Positions 20,590 to 33,075 are shown, counted from the stretch's first letter. The stretch: 64,000 bases of DNA from Chrysemys picta bellii (GCF_011386835.1 NC_088800.1:52419439-52483438); one strand, 5' to 3'. Translations and numbers: made by a program. The notes: generated by a model from the sequence alone, not told the origin.

Positions 20590-22039
20590 GTCATGTGGCA
20601 AAAGAGGTACTTTGGATTCTAAATAAATAAATAAATTAAATAAATAAAAATCCTCTACACCTCCCTATTCTCTTCTCTCACAACGAGTGTGATATCCACC
20701 CCACAATAGATGTAGGACAATTTCATTCCCTCAGTAGCAGCAACTAACTCCTACACTAAACCCAGAGCTGGCCTTGTAATGGAATGTTAAACTGTATCAC
20801 ACTGTTCAGCCACTAGGTGGCGTGGGGTGTAAAATACTATATTGAAACAAGGAATAGAAGCAAGCTCTGTGGCCATACCAACAGGCCAGTACTCACTGGC
20901 ACTGGGGCACAAATGAGAAAAGTCAAAGACACCACAATGCTTGAACAATCCTCTATAAATGAGAGGCAAAGCAGCACATTTTCGGGGGGGGGGGGGGGGG
21001 TCTCAATTGGTAACGCATTTTAAAGAAAATAGTGGAGGAGGGGAAGAATGCATCGAAGTACTTTTAAATATAGTGCTTCTGTTTTTTCAAAAGGGACTTT
21101 GGGGCATGGGGGGACAAGAAATCTTGTCCCCCTTCCATCACTGGGGGAGATGCCCATCCCCCACCTCTTCACATGGGCCAACAAGCGCATCTCTTAAGAA
21201 GTCAGGAGAATGAAGAGCCAGTGTCAATAAAAGGAATTTGAGCGTCCTCTTTAAAAGCAAGAAAACAAAGGGACTGAGAAATACAAAAAAGACAAAGATG
21301 CCTTAAGCTTCAGCAAATTAATCTTCCTTTCCCCACCATTTAGAGCAACCATATTTCTACACGAGTTGTACTGCATTGAAGTTACCTGCAGCCAGCCGAA
21401 TGAGTGCTGCCTGTCTGTCTTATTAAATTACATAGGCGTCAAGAAATATGTTCTGAGCTAAGATGCTTCCCTAGGAGTTTTTTTTGTTACTGAAATACCA
21501 TAAATATTAAAAGACAAAACACATTTAATTCCTAGGATTTAGCCTACTTGGGGGGGAGGAAGGGGGGCAAAAGTTAACATTCCTCTTTCTGAAAATCCCT
21601 GGTCCGAGTACAAAGACATTGTGGCCTGGAATGTGATACAGAGAAAAGCAGTCAGAGCAATTTTGACTCATTCTTGCTCTTGAATTGATTCCGATTTTAC
21701 ATTCATAGCAGTTTCTGTTCTCCCCAATGACAGTTGTAAACAACATAAACAAAAGGCATCTGTTCCACCTTCAGCCATAGAATAAAATGTCTTCCTAATG
21801 GGTGGCAGTTTAGGGTGGTCTGGATCATTAATGAAATCTTTTCAGCAGTGACACAATATGGATAAAAATCTCAGCAACAAACCTAGACCAGAGAAAATGT
21901 CAGACTGCACATCCTGATGCACCGAGTATCTAGCATTCTTAATCAAGTGTACACATCGCCACTCAAAGTTCCTTTTTCTACATGACTGCCCTACATATTA
22001 AATAGGGTCTAGGGACCCTCCCAACAGCTCTACTGTTAG
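20590..22039. other. Intronic sequence with a (TAAA)n tract and a 17-G tract
   Basis: (AAAT)n-like repeats lie at 20619-20649 and a G tract at 20984-21000. Nothing else is recognised. Confidence 0.5.
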
Positions 22040-22047
22040 CTAAACAC

Positions 22048-23654
22048 TAGTGCTGTCAAGCGAGTAAAAAAATTAATCGTGATTAATTGTGCAATTAATT
22101 GCATTGTTAATAATGGAATACCATTTATTTAAATATTTTGGGTGTTTTCTACATTTTCAAATATATTTATTTCAATTACAACAGAATACAAAGAGTACAG
22201 TACTCACTTTATATTTATTTTTTATTACAAATATTTGCAGTGTAAAAAAAGAAATAGTATTTTTCAATTCAGCTAATACAGGTACTGCAGTGCAATCTCT
22301 ATCATGGAAGTTGAACTTACAAATATAGAATTATATACAAAAAATAACTACATTAAAAATAAAACAATGTAAAACTTTAGAGCCTATAAGTCCACTCAGT
22401 CCTATTTCTTGTTCAGCCAATCACTCAAACAAGCTTGTTTACATTTGCGAGAGATAATGCTGCCCACTCCTTGTTCACAATGTCACCTGAAAGCGAGAAC
22501 AGGCATTCGCATGGCACTCTTGTAGCCATCGTCGCAAGATATTTGTATGCCAGATGCGCTAAAAATTCATATGTCCCTTCATGCTTCAACCACCATTCCA
22601 GAGGACATGCATCCATGCTGATGATGGGTTCTACTTGATAACGATCCAAAGCGGTGCAGACCAACGCCTGTTCATTTTCATCATCTGAGTAGATGCCACC
22701 AGCAGAAGGTTGATTTTCTTTTTTGGTGGTTCGGGTTCTGTAGTTTCAACATCAGAAGTTACTCTTTTAAGACTTCTGAAAGCATGCTCCACACCTCGCC
22801 CTTCTCAGATTTTGGAAGGCACTTCAGATTCTTAAACCTAGGGAAGAGTGCTGTAGCTATCTTTAGAAATCTCACATTGGTACCTTCTTTGCGTTTTGTC
22901 AAATCTGCAGCAAAAGTGTACTTAAAACAAACAACACGTGCTGGGTCATCATCCGAGACTGCTATAACATTAAATATATGGCAGAATGTGGGTAAAACGA
23001 GAGCTGGAGACACACAATTCTCCTCCAAGGAGTTCAGTCAAATTTAATTAACACCTTATTTTTTTAAATGAGCGTCATCAGCATTAAAGCACGTCCTCTG
23101 GAATGGTGGACGAAGCATGAGGGGACATATGAATGTTTAACATATCTGGCACGTAAATGCCTTGAAATGCCAGCTACAGAAGTCCCATGCAAATGCCTGT
23201 TCTTACTTTCAGGTGACGTAAATAAGAAGTAGGCAGAATTATCTCCTGTAAATGTAAACAAACTTGTTTGTCTTAGCGACTGTCTGAACAAGAAGTAGGA
23301 CTGAGTGAACTTGTAAGCTACAAAGTTTTACATTGTTTGGTTTTTGAGTGACCTTATGTAACAAAAAAACTACATTTGTAAATTGCACTTTCACGATAAA
23401 GAGATTGCACTACAGTACTTGTATGAGGTGAACTGAAAAATACTATTTCTTTTATTTTTACAGTGCAAATATTTGTAATGAAAAATAATATAAAGTGAGC
23501 AATGTACACTTTGTATTCTTTGTTGTAATTTAAATCAATATATTTGAAAATGTAGAAAAAAATCCAAAAAAATTTTAATTATTTTTTTTATTTTTTTAAT
23601 TAATTAATTTTTAAATTAATCACATGATTTAACGATGATTAATTGACAGCCCTA
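22048..23654 (-). mobile_element. Fold-back hAT element, 1607 bp
   Basis: Perfect 8-base duplication CTAAACAC at 22040-22047 and 23655-23662. Ends are TAGTGCTGTCAAGCG and TTGACAGCCCTA. Roughly 600-base arms (22048 to about 22660 and about 23055-23654) are inverted copies, so both ends derive from the same 3' end of an autonomous hAT. The middle (about 22690-23050) is single-copy transposase sequence. Confidence 0.9.
22425..23028 (-). pseudogene. hAT transposase C-terminal remnant
   Basis: The centre codes for LPTFCHIFNVIAVSDDD and RFLKIATALFPRFKNLKCLP. In the left arm follow PLEWWLKHEGTYEFLAHLAY and VPCECLFSLSGDIVNK, the hAT dimerisation region (normally ERLFS). A break near 22745 separates the two. 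The right arm holds an inverted second copy of the dimerisation region with its own stops. Confidence 0.85.
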
Positions 23655-23662
23655 CTAAACAC

Positions 23663-24760
23663 TACTAATAACCATGCTGCAGAACGTTGCCATGTCTGTA
23701 CAGCATTAGTTAGGATACAATTAGAATTCTGTACTCTTAACCAGGATTCGTAATTCTTTATACTCTTATCAAAGCCAGCTGGATTCAGAATGTTTGAGTG
23801 CCTGTAGACTTGGATTTTATATATTCTTGTGCATTGAAAGCTTTTATTTTCTGCAGAAAAAGCCATCTCAATGGAGACCCCACAAGAAAAAAGAATCAAT
23901 GACGTATGTTACCAGATGTAGCAGAAGAGGACAGATGTATAAAGCTACAGTCTTGTCCTCTCCCTCCCCAAACGCATTCTGTATCTTCTTCCTGGTTTTA
24001 AACGAGAAGCTATGCATGCTTCATGCAGAACTAGAACAGGCCCTCCATGTTATAATAAGGGAGGACATAAAACAGCTGTAAAAATAAATAAAGCATCAAG
24101 TGGCACCTGGCACCCCATGGTGTGTCTGGCAGACTGCCACAAATGATCAGTGGATCATGACCAACCAGGGTGCTCCATCTGTGCTAAGATGTCCCCTAGA
24201 GCTATCAGATCCAGAGAAGCACCAGCAGGACTCCGATTACAAATGCACGTACAGCCCGATTACACTATCCACTGGCCTAGCCACTCTGCTCCCCTTAAAA
24301 ACTCGCAGCAGAGCACAATCACATGACTCAAGGTAATAACCTCAGTATTGCCAAGCCAAAACCATTCCAAAAAGTCAGATCAGGCACCTCAAAAAGTCAT
24401 GAGATTTAAAAAATAAAGCTTGGATTCTTTATGAATCCTCTGGTTTTCAAGCCTTTAAAGGTTATGTTTTCAAGCTTTTCTCTGCAACCAGGGGGGCTAA
24501 GAACTTGCTTTTTATTTTAAATGCAAGCTGAGACTCTCACATGATCACCTGACTCCAGGAGCGAGGGCTTTAAGAAAAACTGCCAAAGCTTGGGAGACTT
24601 AAGATACAAATCCCAGGAACTGTCTGCACTTTCACCAGCAGCCACTGCTACCGAGATAAGCCCTCTCAAGTCTACTATGGGTCCCCCACAGCAACTGGAA
24701 ATAAATGCAGAGGCCCAGGGAGACAGATCTTTGAGCCACTCTGAATTTACTCCAACACAC
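23663..24760. other. Intronic sequence including one half of a local duplication
   Basis: The segment 23997-24130 recurs in the same orientation at 25386-25530. Nothing else is recognised. Confidence 0.5.
23997..24130 (+). repeat. Direct repeat, first copy (second at 25386-25530)
   Basis: Shared stretch: CTATGCATGCTTCATGCAGA, ACTAGAACAGG, CCTCCATGTTATAA, GGACATAAAACAGC and AAAGCATCAAGTG. Spacing is about 1.39 kb. Confidence 0.85.
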
Positions 24761-24763
24761 TAA

Positions 24764-25062
24764 GGACTTGTCTACACTGCCAAGTTGTCAACAAAAAACT
24801 TTTGTCTTTCACGGGTACTTAAAAAAGCCCCTCCCCCGAAAGTAAAAGTTTTGCCGCAGCAAATGGCAGTGTGAACGTGGCTTTGTCCGAAGGAGCGCTC
24901 TCCTACCAACAAAGCGAACACCACTCATGGGGCTGTAAGTATTTTGTCAGTGAAAGTGCTGACAAAGTGCAGACAAAGAGCATTTACACACACCGACATT
25001 TAGCGACAAGGCTGTGTCGACACAGCCTTGTCGCTAAAAGCTGCACGGTTTAGACAAGCCCT
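24764..25062. mobile_element. MITE with GTCTACACTG-type ends
   Basis: Begins GGACTTGTCTACACTGCC and ends TTTAGACAAGCCCT. Inside is a strong palindrome, CGACAAGGCTGTG/CACAGCCTTGTCG (about 25006-25034). Target duplication is not clear, so hAT or Harbinger is open. Confidence 0.6.
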
Positions 25063-25079
25063 GGGGGACTTGCATCGAC

Positions 25080-25248
25080 TACACTACGGAAGTCGATGCA
25101 AGTTACGTTGCTCAGGAGTATGAAAAAGCCACCCCCTGAGTTACGCAAGTTACATAACTTAAAGCGGTTTCCACGACACTCTTCCATCGGCATAGCATGT
25201 CTTCACCAAACCACAGCACCAATGTAGCGCTGTAGTGTAGACTTGCCT
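25080..25248. mobile_element. Truncated Harbinger-like MITE
   Basis: The right end GCTGTAGTGTAGACTTGCC is followed by TTA (25249-25251). The left end is missing; a small hairpin ACTTGCATCGACT/AGTCGATGCAAGT lies at 25069-25102. Confidence 0.5.
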
Positions 25249-25385
25249 TAAGTGTGCACATGCAACTATAGACTAATTGGCTCCAGTCCTTTAAATCCTT
25301 GATATCTTTGTGTAGGTGGTGGCTTAAGTAGTTTTCTACAGCCATCTTTGCAGTCCTGGATAACTCAGCCTGCTGAGTTCTTCAT

Positions 25386-25530
25386 GGCTTTAAATGACAA
25401 ACTATGCATGCTTCATGCAGAACTAGAACAGGTCCTCCATGTTATAAAAAAAGGACATAAAACAGCACGACAGCTGTAAAAAGAAAAAGCATCAAGTGCC
25501 ACCCACATGATGGGTCTGGCACATGGCAGA
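25386..25530 (+). repeat. Direct repeat, second copy
   Basis: Same blocks as 23997-24130 with small indels, including an extra CACGACAG-like insertion before CTGTAAAAA. Confidence 0.85.
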
Positions 25531-26050
25531 TCCATGGAACTGTCAGCTGTATCCAACTACAAACACCTACTAATAGTCAGCCAGTAAGAAGCTTTGACAA
25601 GCTAAAATGCTTTGTGTCACTGTAGCAGTGACTCCTACTGGCAGGTTTCAGTGGGAAAGCATTGCTTCAGAGGGGAAACTTGGTTTCGGCTGTCTCCCGG
25701 TGAATGATGCTTCAGGAGAGAACCAATGCAGGAAGGAACATTGACACCAACCTGAGGCCCTCTCCTACACTGTATCAGCAAGAACACATCGTCTTCACAA
25801 GAGATTTGCTGATGGCTGAAGTCCAAGCACCAGTGCAAACCTGCATTGCAGGCAGAGTAAATCACTGAGCCACACTTTGCACCAGTGCCGATTATCTTGG
25901 TTTCAAACAGAAGTAAACTGCCTGGGTACAAATAGCAGCCTTGCCTGTTTACACTAGAGGTTTGCACTGATGCAGCTACACTGGTGGCTAGCTACCCCTG
26001 ACAAATCCCCAGTGCAGACAAGACCTAGGTTCTCCTACCATTTTTGAAAA
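25531..26050. other. Intronic sequence; a MITE end may lie near 26000-26030
   Basis: CCCAGTGCAGACAAGACCTA at about 26010 resembles a MITE terminus but has no partner that I could place. Confidence 0.35.
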
Positions 26051-26059
26051 ATCCATGCT

Positions 26060-26215
26060 TGACTTTAACATCTTTCCACTCTCTCTGCATACAGAATACA
26101 AATACTGCAATTATTTGACAACTCTTTCATTTGTTCTGTGTTTGTACGGCACCTAGCACAAGTGGGTCCAGGTCCATGACTAGGCCTCCTAAACACTGTG
26201 GCAATAAATAATAAA
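26060..26215 (+). mobile_element. L2-like LINE 3' end
   Basis: Reads TTGTTCTGTGTTTGTACGGC, then ACCTAGCACAAGTGGGTCC, CATGACTAGGCCTCC and ends in an AATAAATAATAAAT tail. Confidence 0.65.
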
Positions 26216-26545
26216 TCCCCCCCAATTTAAGTTCTGTGCTCCCCTCTTCAAGGGTTTCAACCTGCACAGTGTTCAGCACACACCTGTGGGGACGATCCAA
26301 GCCTGTGTCAAGTCAGGGCTCAGGTTCAAACCCTATTGCTGCAGCATACACATAGCCCCACAAGACGCATGCTCGGGCAGTTTGCTAAAATTATCCCACA
26401 AGTCGAGTTCATTTGTTCTCTGGGCAGTCAGGTTTTCCCACGCGTGCACCATGAACAAAGGGCTAGAGTGGCCACATTCTGGAATATGGTGGTTGGACTC
26501 AGCCCAACATAATGCAGCATAGACGCTGGAGCCCCAAGTTGGTAC

Positions 26546-26909
26546 CATAGGCGTCGACTCTGTGGATGCGCCGGGGCTGGAGCACCCACGGGGAAAATTA
26601 GCGGATGCTCAGCACCCACCTCCTTCCCCCCCCCCACCCACAAGCGCACCGCGTCCCCACTCCTCTCCCTCCCAGCGCTTCCTGCACCCCATCCCCACCT
26701 AACAGCTGTTTGGCAGCGCTTAGGACTTTCCTGGAGGGAAGGGGAGGAGTGGGGACGTGGCACGCTCAAGGAAGGAAGTGAAGGAGTTGGGACTCTGGGG
26801 AAGGGGTGGAATGGGGGCAGGGTGAGGACGGTGCAGAGGCGGGAAGAGGCAGGCCAGGGACGGGGTGGGGTCAAGCACCCACTGAGCAAAGGGGAAGTCG
26901 GCGCCAATG
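26546..26909. mobile_element. GC-rich non-autonomous hAT element, 364 bp
   Basis: Ends CATAGGCGTCGACTC and AAGTCGGCGCCAATG. Flanks GTTGGTAC (26538-26545) and GTTGGGAC (26910-26917) match at 7 of 8. A 163-codon frame on the minus strand is Pro-rich filler. Confidence 0.85.
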
Positions 26910-26924
26910 GTTGGGACAATTCCT

Positions 26925-27052
26925 AACTAACTTGGGGGGGGGGGGGGGTCACAAATGAGTGTAGACACTCAAGCCCTAGATTAACAAACCCAGGGACTGC
27001 TAACTCATGTTCAACTAATCCTGGGCTTAAACTACAATGCAGACATGCCCTT
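26925..27052. mobile_element. Possible MITE fragment with a 15-G tract
   Basis: GAGTGTAGACACTC and GCAGACATGCCC ends, with an internal weak palindrome (CCTAGATTAAC, then AACTAATCCTGGG). No duplication seen. Confidence 0.35.
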
Positions 27053-27320
27053 TAAAGGCCAGAAAGGACCATTATGATCATCAAGTCTGATCTGCGAAAC
27101 ACCATAGGCCAGAGAATTTCATCCACTAATTCCTGTGTGAAGCCCACAACCTCAACTAAAGCATATAGTTTCTAGTGACAGCAAATCCATTGCTTCCCTA
27201 GGTAGGCTGTTCCAATGGCTAGTTATCTCACTGTTAAAAATTTGCACATTATTTCTTGTCTGAATTTATCTAGCTTCAGACAGCTTGTGTTTATCCCAGG
27301 TTGTTTAGATCTTGTAAACA
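27053..27320 (-). mobile_element. CR1 LINE 3' end fragment
   Basis: Plus-strand order GGCCAGAAAGGACCATTATG, GAATTTCATCCACTAATTCC, AGGCTGTTCCAATGGCTAG, CACTGTTAAAAATTTGC, TGAATTTATCTAGCTTCAG is a reversed CR1 3' region. Confidence 0.7.
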
Positions 27321-30136
27321 TTGTCTCTTGTGATAGTTTTATCTCTCTACATAGCCACATTAGTTCCTGTTGCCACTTCATCTTTTTTCTCTGACTTTAC
27401 TGGAATTATGTTCCAGTAGGTGCTTACTTGACTGTACCAGGAGTATTTTGCACTTTTCCCACTGTGGGTTTCCCAGGCCTTCCTGAGTTCATACAATTTT
27501 CTTGACACTTTTACACTAACTCTGTTCTTCCAAAGGCCAACGTGTGTTATTTCTTTCATAACTTATCAACATTTCAAACTATACAATATAAGGAGTCTAG
27601 ATTTTCTCCAACTCCAACCTTATTTAACCTACCTGACTAATTTCCAATTATCAGTTAAAAAAAAAAAATGGCCTTACCTTGTTCACTGTTTGCTACCTTA
27701 TGCAATGTCAATCTAGCAGCATCTCAAACTAAGTTGTATTTCAGTCTCTTATTTTTACTGCTATAATTTTCCCAGCTAGTCACTAAAAGTCAACATGGCC
27801 ATTTAATTAAAAAAAAAAATAAAAAAATAAAAAAACACCAAACAAACAAACAAAAACAACAATTATGTCTCCTTTCAATGTAATACTTTCAAGGACTTTT
27901 CCTCGTCCCAACAGACCATAGCAACACGTGAGACTATTATTGGAAAATCCAAGCTGAAGTATCTAGGCAATGCTCGTAGGTTTGTAAAATCACCCTGCAA
28001 GAGTGGTCAACATAAAAGTACTCGGTGATTCTTAAAAGTGTACTGCTGTTAATGGAGAATTACCAATGCACATTTTTGGCCCATATGGTGAAATGAACAT
28101 TTCAAAAGGTAGCAGAGTACATAACATTGCCAATTGTAGCAACACCTTCTATAGAGGACCCATAAACAGTAACGACTTCTAACTAATGCAGTCAACTTCA
28201 CAGTGTTTTAAGAATGTCTTTGCTCTTTTGGATTTGTCTCATAAATTTAGACATTTTGGCTCCGTTCAGTATGAGGCATATCTTGTCAGGGAAAATATAT
28301 CAGTTTTGGTCATAACCTTTATAAGTGTACTCTATACCATTATCTAAATCATTGATGTTTGATAAAAGCAAATTGCTCCAATCAGTAATCAACCCTCTGA
28401 AGGACTTTAAGGCTTGAAACCATTGAAAATAGATAATTGTTCAATCCTCAGACTCATTAAGAAACATCCCGTGCCTGCTTTGAGTCTCTTCTTATGCTTC
28501 TATGATTAATAAAAACTTAAGGGAATTTGTTGTGTATTTGCTATAGTGAATAAGCAAAACTCTGTAGTTGCAAAACCTCAATCCAAACCATATTTTAAAT
28601 TGTTTAATGTTGTCACAATAAGAAAGGTCTTAACGTCTTGGGGCCTGCTACTTCTATCCAATTAAAAAACACAACACAACACCAGGGCACTGAATTATTG
28701 AAGAGAAACATTAGCCAGGGCTCAGTTAATGCACACTCTTCTCAGATAGCAATTTCTCAGATTAATGGCTCTTTGCTTTCTTCGCTACCTCTTCAGAATT
28801 CAAGAGCAGTTCTTCTTAAAGAGCTGCATCACACCAAGCCTTCAAGCTATATAATCTGCAGTGAACTGTAAATATTTAGATTCGAAACTCCCAAGGAAAA
28901 ACCAATGATGTCACTCAGTGCTGAATGGTTATAAAGCCAACAAGCAATCTAAGCAGTGACCATAAGTCACTCCCACCTTCAAGGGTTATTCATGGAACCA
29001 GACTTTTCCGAAAGGAGTTTCAGTAAAAAAAACAGACTCCTTTCACACTTGTGGTTGTGTTGCTCTAAAACAGTGATACTCAGACTGAGGCTCTTTAAAT
29101 CAGTCTCCTGCAGCTCTTTGCAGCACATGATACTAAAGCACTGTGTGATTTAATTAACCAATCTAAGTTATTAGCCAATCAGGATGCTTGTACTATGTTA
29201 ACTTAACTTAATAGCTTAGTGCAAGTTATTTGCTGTAAGAACTGTATTGTATTTTAAACACACACAATTACTATAGTAAATGAAACAATGAATTCACACC
29301 ACTTTGGCTCTAAAATATGCTTAACCTTCCCTGCTGTCAGTGTAGCTCACTGACCACGCATGAAAGTAAGCAGCAGGTGAGCAGCAACAGAATTTACTCT
29401 CTACGCCAGAGTAAGTAATGATGTTGGAACAATTATGGAGGAAAATACATATACAAGATACTTTTACATAATTCATGCAGAATATATCAATACCCCTTCT
29501 CAACATTTTAAAGATTAAAAACAGAAAATGTACTCTAAAAGGGCTGAAAACAATCATTTCATGTTCTGTTCATAATATCCAGTTGCCCCAATGAGAACTG
29601 CTAAAATACTGTTTTCATACAGGTAACAGCTAAATAGCATTCCTTTATACATTCTTTTCTGAAGACATCCTCATGTCTGAAGGGTCATTTTGTGGAAGAT
29701 TCATTGAGATTATTTATATAGCACTATAGGCATGCATGGCATTTTACTGACAAACATGACATGATCTTGCCCTTAGGAGTTTACAATACAAGTTGGCTAG
29801 AATACCGAAAAAGATATTATATGACAAAGATTACAAACAGTAAAAGATCAGAAGAATCTTATTACATCTGCTTCTTGTTAGATGTTATTTACACATGCTA
29901 TGTGCACTGGTGGTTAGAGTAAAAATTAGTGGATTTGCATTAGCAATTTAGAAGGTCCTACACCCTAATCCAGAATTAGCCATGCACTGCAAGCACTCCA
30001 TTAAAATCACTTGACTATGTGCCTTTATTGACCAACCCCATGGGAAAATTGCAAGATTCAATATATACTAAATCCAAAGTGAGTTTTCCTAACTAGACTT
30101 GCACTAATTTCAGCAAACATTTATGAAAACCCACTT
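27321..30136. other. Intronic sequence, few weak repeat hints
   Basis: AAAC-rich tract near 27808-27860. A hAT-like start (CAGTGATACTCAGACTGAGG) at about 29070 and an old SINE/LINE-like block (TTATTTATATAGCAC to TTAGGAGTTTACAAT, about 29710-29790) are possible but not delimited. Confidence 0.4.
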
Positions 30137-30529
30137 CTGATCAGTAGGGCTGTCGATTAATCGCAGTTAACTCATGCGATTAACTCAAAAATATTAACCG
30201 TGATAAAAAAAATTAATCACGATTAATCGCAGTTTTAAAATCGCACTGTTAAACAATAGAATACTAGTTGAAATTTATTTTTGGATATTTTTTCTACATT
30301 TTCAAATATATTGATTTCTGTTACAACACAGAATACAAAGTGTATAGTACTCACTTTGTATTATTTTTGATTAAATATTTTTTATACTGTAAAAATGATA
30401 AACAAAAGAAACAGTATTTTTCAATTCACCTCATACAAGTACTTTAGTGAGGTCTCTATCATGAAAGTACAACTTACAAATGTAGATTTTTTGTTTCGTT
30501 ACAAAACAAAACAATGCAAAACTTTAGAG

Positions 30530-31847
30530 CAGGCGTCTCAAACTCAATTTACAATGCATTCAGTAAGGGACCCACACTTTCCTTGACTTTCTTCTTGTTG
30601 CTAACATACTTGAAGAAACCCTTCTTGTTATTCTTAACATCTCTTGCTAGCTGCAATCCAAGTGTTATTTGGCCTTCCTGATTTCACTCCTGCATGCCTG
30701 AGCAATATTTTTATACTCCTCCCTGGTCATTTGTCCAAACTTCCACTTCTCGAAAGCTTCTTTTTTGTGTTTAAGATCAGCAAGGATTTCACTGTTAAGC
30801 CAAGCTGGTCGCCTGCCATATTTACTATTCTTTCTACACATCGGGATGGTTTATTCCTGCAACCTCAATAAGGATTCTTTAAAAATACAGTCAGCTCTCC
30901 TTTCCCCCTCATGTTATTCTCCCAGGGGATCCTGCCCATCAGTTCCCTGAGGGAGTCAAAGTCTGCTTTTCTGAAGTCTAGGGTCCGTATTCTGCTGCTC
31001 TCCTTTCTTCGTGTCAGGATCCTGAACTCGACCATCTCATGGTCACTGCCTCCCAGGTTCCCATCCACTTTTGCTTCCCCTACTAATTCTTCCCTGTTTG
31101 TGAGCAACAGGTCAAGAAGAGCTCTGCCCCTAGTTGGTTCCTCCAGCACTTGCACCAGGAAATTGTCCCCTACACTTTCCAAAAACTTCCTGGATTGTCT
31201 GTGCACCGCTGTATTGCTCTCCCAGCAGATATCAGGGTGATTGAAATCTCCCATGAGAACCAGGGCCTGTGATCTAGTAACTTCTGTTCGTTGCCGGAAG
31301 AAAGCCTCGTTCACCTCATCGCCCTGGTCTGGTAGTCTATAGCAGACTCCCACCATGACATCACCCTTGTTGCTCACACTTCTAAACTTAATTCAAAGAC
31401 TCTCAGGTTTTTCCTGCAGTTTCATACTGGAGCTCTGAGCAGTCATACTGCTCTCTTACATACAATGCAACTCTCCCACCTTTTCTGCCCTGCCTGTTCT
31501 TCCTGAACAGTTTATATCCATCCTTGACAGTACTCCAGTCATGTGAGTTATCCCATGAAGTCTCTGTTATTCCAAATCACATCATAGTTCCTCAGATAGT
31601 TGTGTTTGGCATTTTGACTTGTTTATATTCATTGTGGAAAAAAGTGACACTGCCTCCATGGCTGACTCTGCCCAGCAACTAGTGATGGTATCTCTGTCTC
31701 TCTCCCCCAGCCAATGGGAGCGGCAGGGGGTGGTGCATGTAGCAGATATTGCCGGCAGTGTGGCTGCATGCGTCTCTCCTCCACGGGTTGCAGTGGGGAG
31801 GTTCTCGGGCCACAGATAGCCCGCAGGCCGGGACATTGAGACCCCTG
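30530..31847. mobile_element. hAT element nested in the fold-back hAT
   Basis: Perfect duplication CTTTAGAG at 30522-30529 and 31848-31855. Ends CAGGCGTCTCAAACTC and ACATTGAGACCCCTG. Terminal parts (about 30530-30560 and 31620-31847) are hAT; the middle is CR1. Confidence 0.9.
30562..31612 (-). pseudogene. CR1 LINE endonuclease fragment inside the nested hAT
   Basis: On the minus strand: FGITETSWDNSHDWSTVKDG, then KNRQGRKGGRVALYVREQYD (frameshifted), then a 170-codon open piece with [40 protein letters not shown] and GSDHEMVEF. These are the APE-type endonuclease motifs of CR1 ORF2, with catalytic D/N (GDFNHPD) and SDH present. The lower end (about 30562-30860) decodes in pieces as the segment before the RT (ARDVKNNKKGFFKYV). 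Confidence 0.85.
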
Positions 31848-32128
31848 CTTTAGAGCCTACAAGTCCACTCAGTCCTACTGCTTGTTCAGCCAATCGCTAA
31901 GACAAACAAGTTTGTTTACATTTACGCGAGATAATGCTGCTCACTTCTTATTTACAATGTCACCAGAAAGTGAGAACAGGCGTTTGCATGAGACTTTTGT
32001 AGCCAGTATTGCAAGGTATCTACGTGCGAGATACACTAAAAACATTCGTATGCCCTTCATGCTTTGGCCATCATTCCAGAGGACATGCTGATGACGCTCG
32101 TTAAAAAAATAATGCATTAATTAAATTT

Positions 32129-32690
32129 GTGACTGAACTCCTTGAGGGAGAATTGTATATCTCTGGCTCTATTTTACCCGCATTCTGCCATATATTTCAT
32201 GTTACAGCAGTCTCGGATGAGGACTCAGCACATGTTCATTTTAAGAATACTTTCACTGCAGATGTGAGATTTCTCAAGATAGTTACAGCACTCGACCCAA
32301 GTGCCTTCCAAAATCTGAGAAGAAAGAGGTGTGGAGCATGCTTTCAGAAGTCATAAAAGAGCAACACTCTGATGCGGAAACTACAGAACCTGAACTACCT
32401 TCTGTTGGTGGAATTTGACTCAGATGATGAAAATGAACATGCGTCAGTCCACACTACTTTGGATTGTTATCAAGCAGAACCTGTCATCAGCATGGACGCA
32501 TGTCCTCTAGAATAGTGGTTGAAGCATGAAGGGCATATGAATCTTTAGCACATCTGGCATGTAAATATCTTGCGACGGCAGCTACAACAGTCCCATGTGA
32601 ATGCTTGTTCTCACTTTCAGGTGACATTGTAAACAAGAAGCAGGCAGCATTTCTCCTGCAAATGTAAACAAACTTGTTTGTCTCAGCGAT
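32129..32690 (+). pseudogene. hAT transposase C-terminal remnant in the second fold-back element
   Basis: Open from LEGELYISGSILPAFCHIFH through VTAVSDEDSA to RFLKIVTALDPSAFQNL, then frameshifted. A broken dimerisation region follows (AEPVISMDACPLE, stop, WLKHEG). Homologous to the copy at 22.4-23.0 kb. Confidence 0.8.
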
Positions 32691-33075
32691 TGGCTGAACA
32701 AGAAAGAGGACTGAGTAGACTTGTAGGCTCTGAAGTTTTACATTGTTTTATTTTTGAATGCAGTTATTTTTTGTACATAATTCTACATTTGTAAGTTCAA
32801 CTTTCAGGATAAAAAGACTGCACTACACTACTTGCATTAAGTGAATTGAAAAATACTATTTCTTTTGTTTTTTTACAGTGCAAATATTTATAATAAAAAT
32901 AAATATAAAGTGGGCACTGTAAACTTTGTATTCTGTGTTGTAACTGAAATCAATATATTTGAAAAAGTGGAAAACATCCAAAAATATTTAAGTAAATGAT
33001 ATTCTATTTGCATTTAAACAGTGCGATTAATCGTGCTTAATTTTTTTTAAATCACTTGACAGCCCTACTGATTAG

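Larger units (their letters stand above)
30145..33067 (+). mobile_element. Fold-back hAT element, second copy, with nested insertions
   Basis: Flanks CTGATCAG (30137-30144) and CTGATTAG (33068-33075) match at 7 of 8. Ends are TAGGGCTGTCGATTAATCGC and CACTTGACAGCCCTA. Without the nested hAT, the left arm (30145-30529 plus 31856-32100) is the inverse of the right arm (about 32470-33067). The internal junction is the same as in the copy at 22048-23654, in the opposite orientation. Confidence 0.9.
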
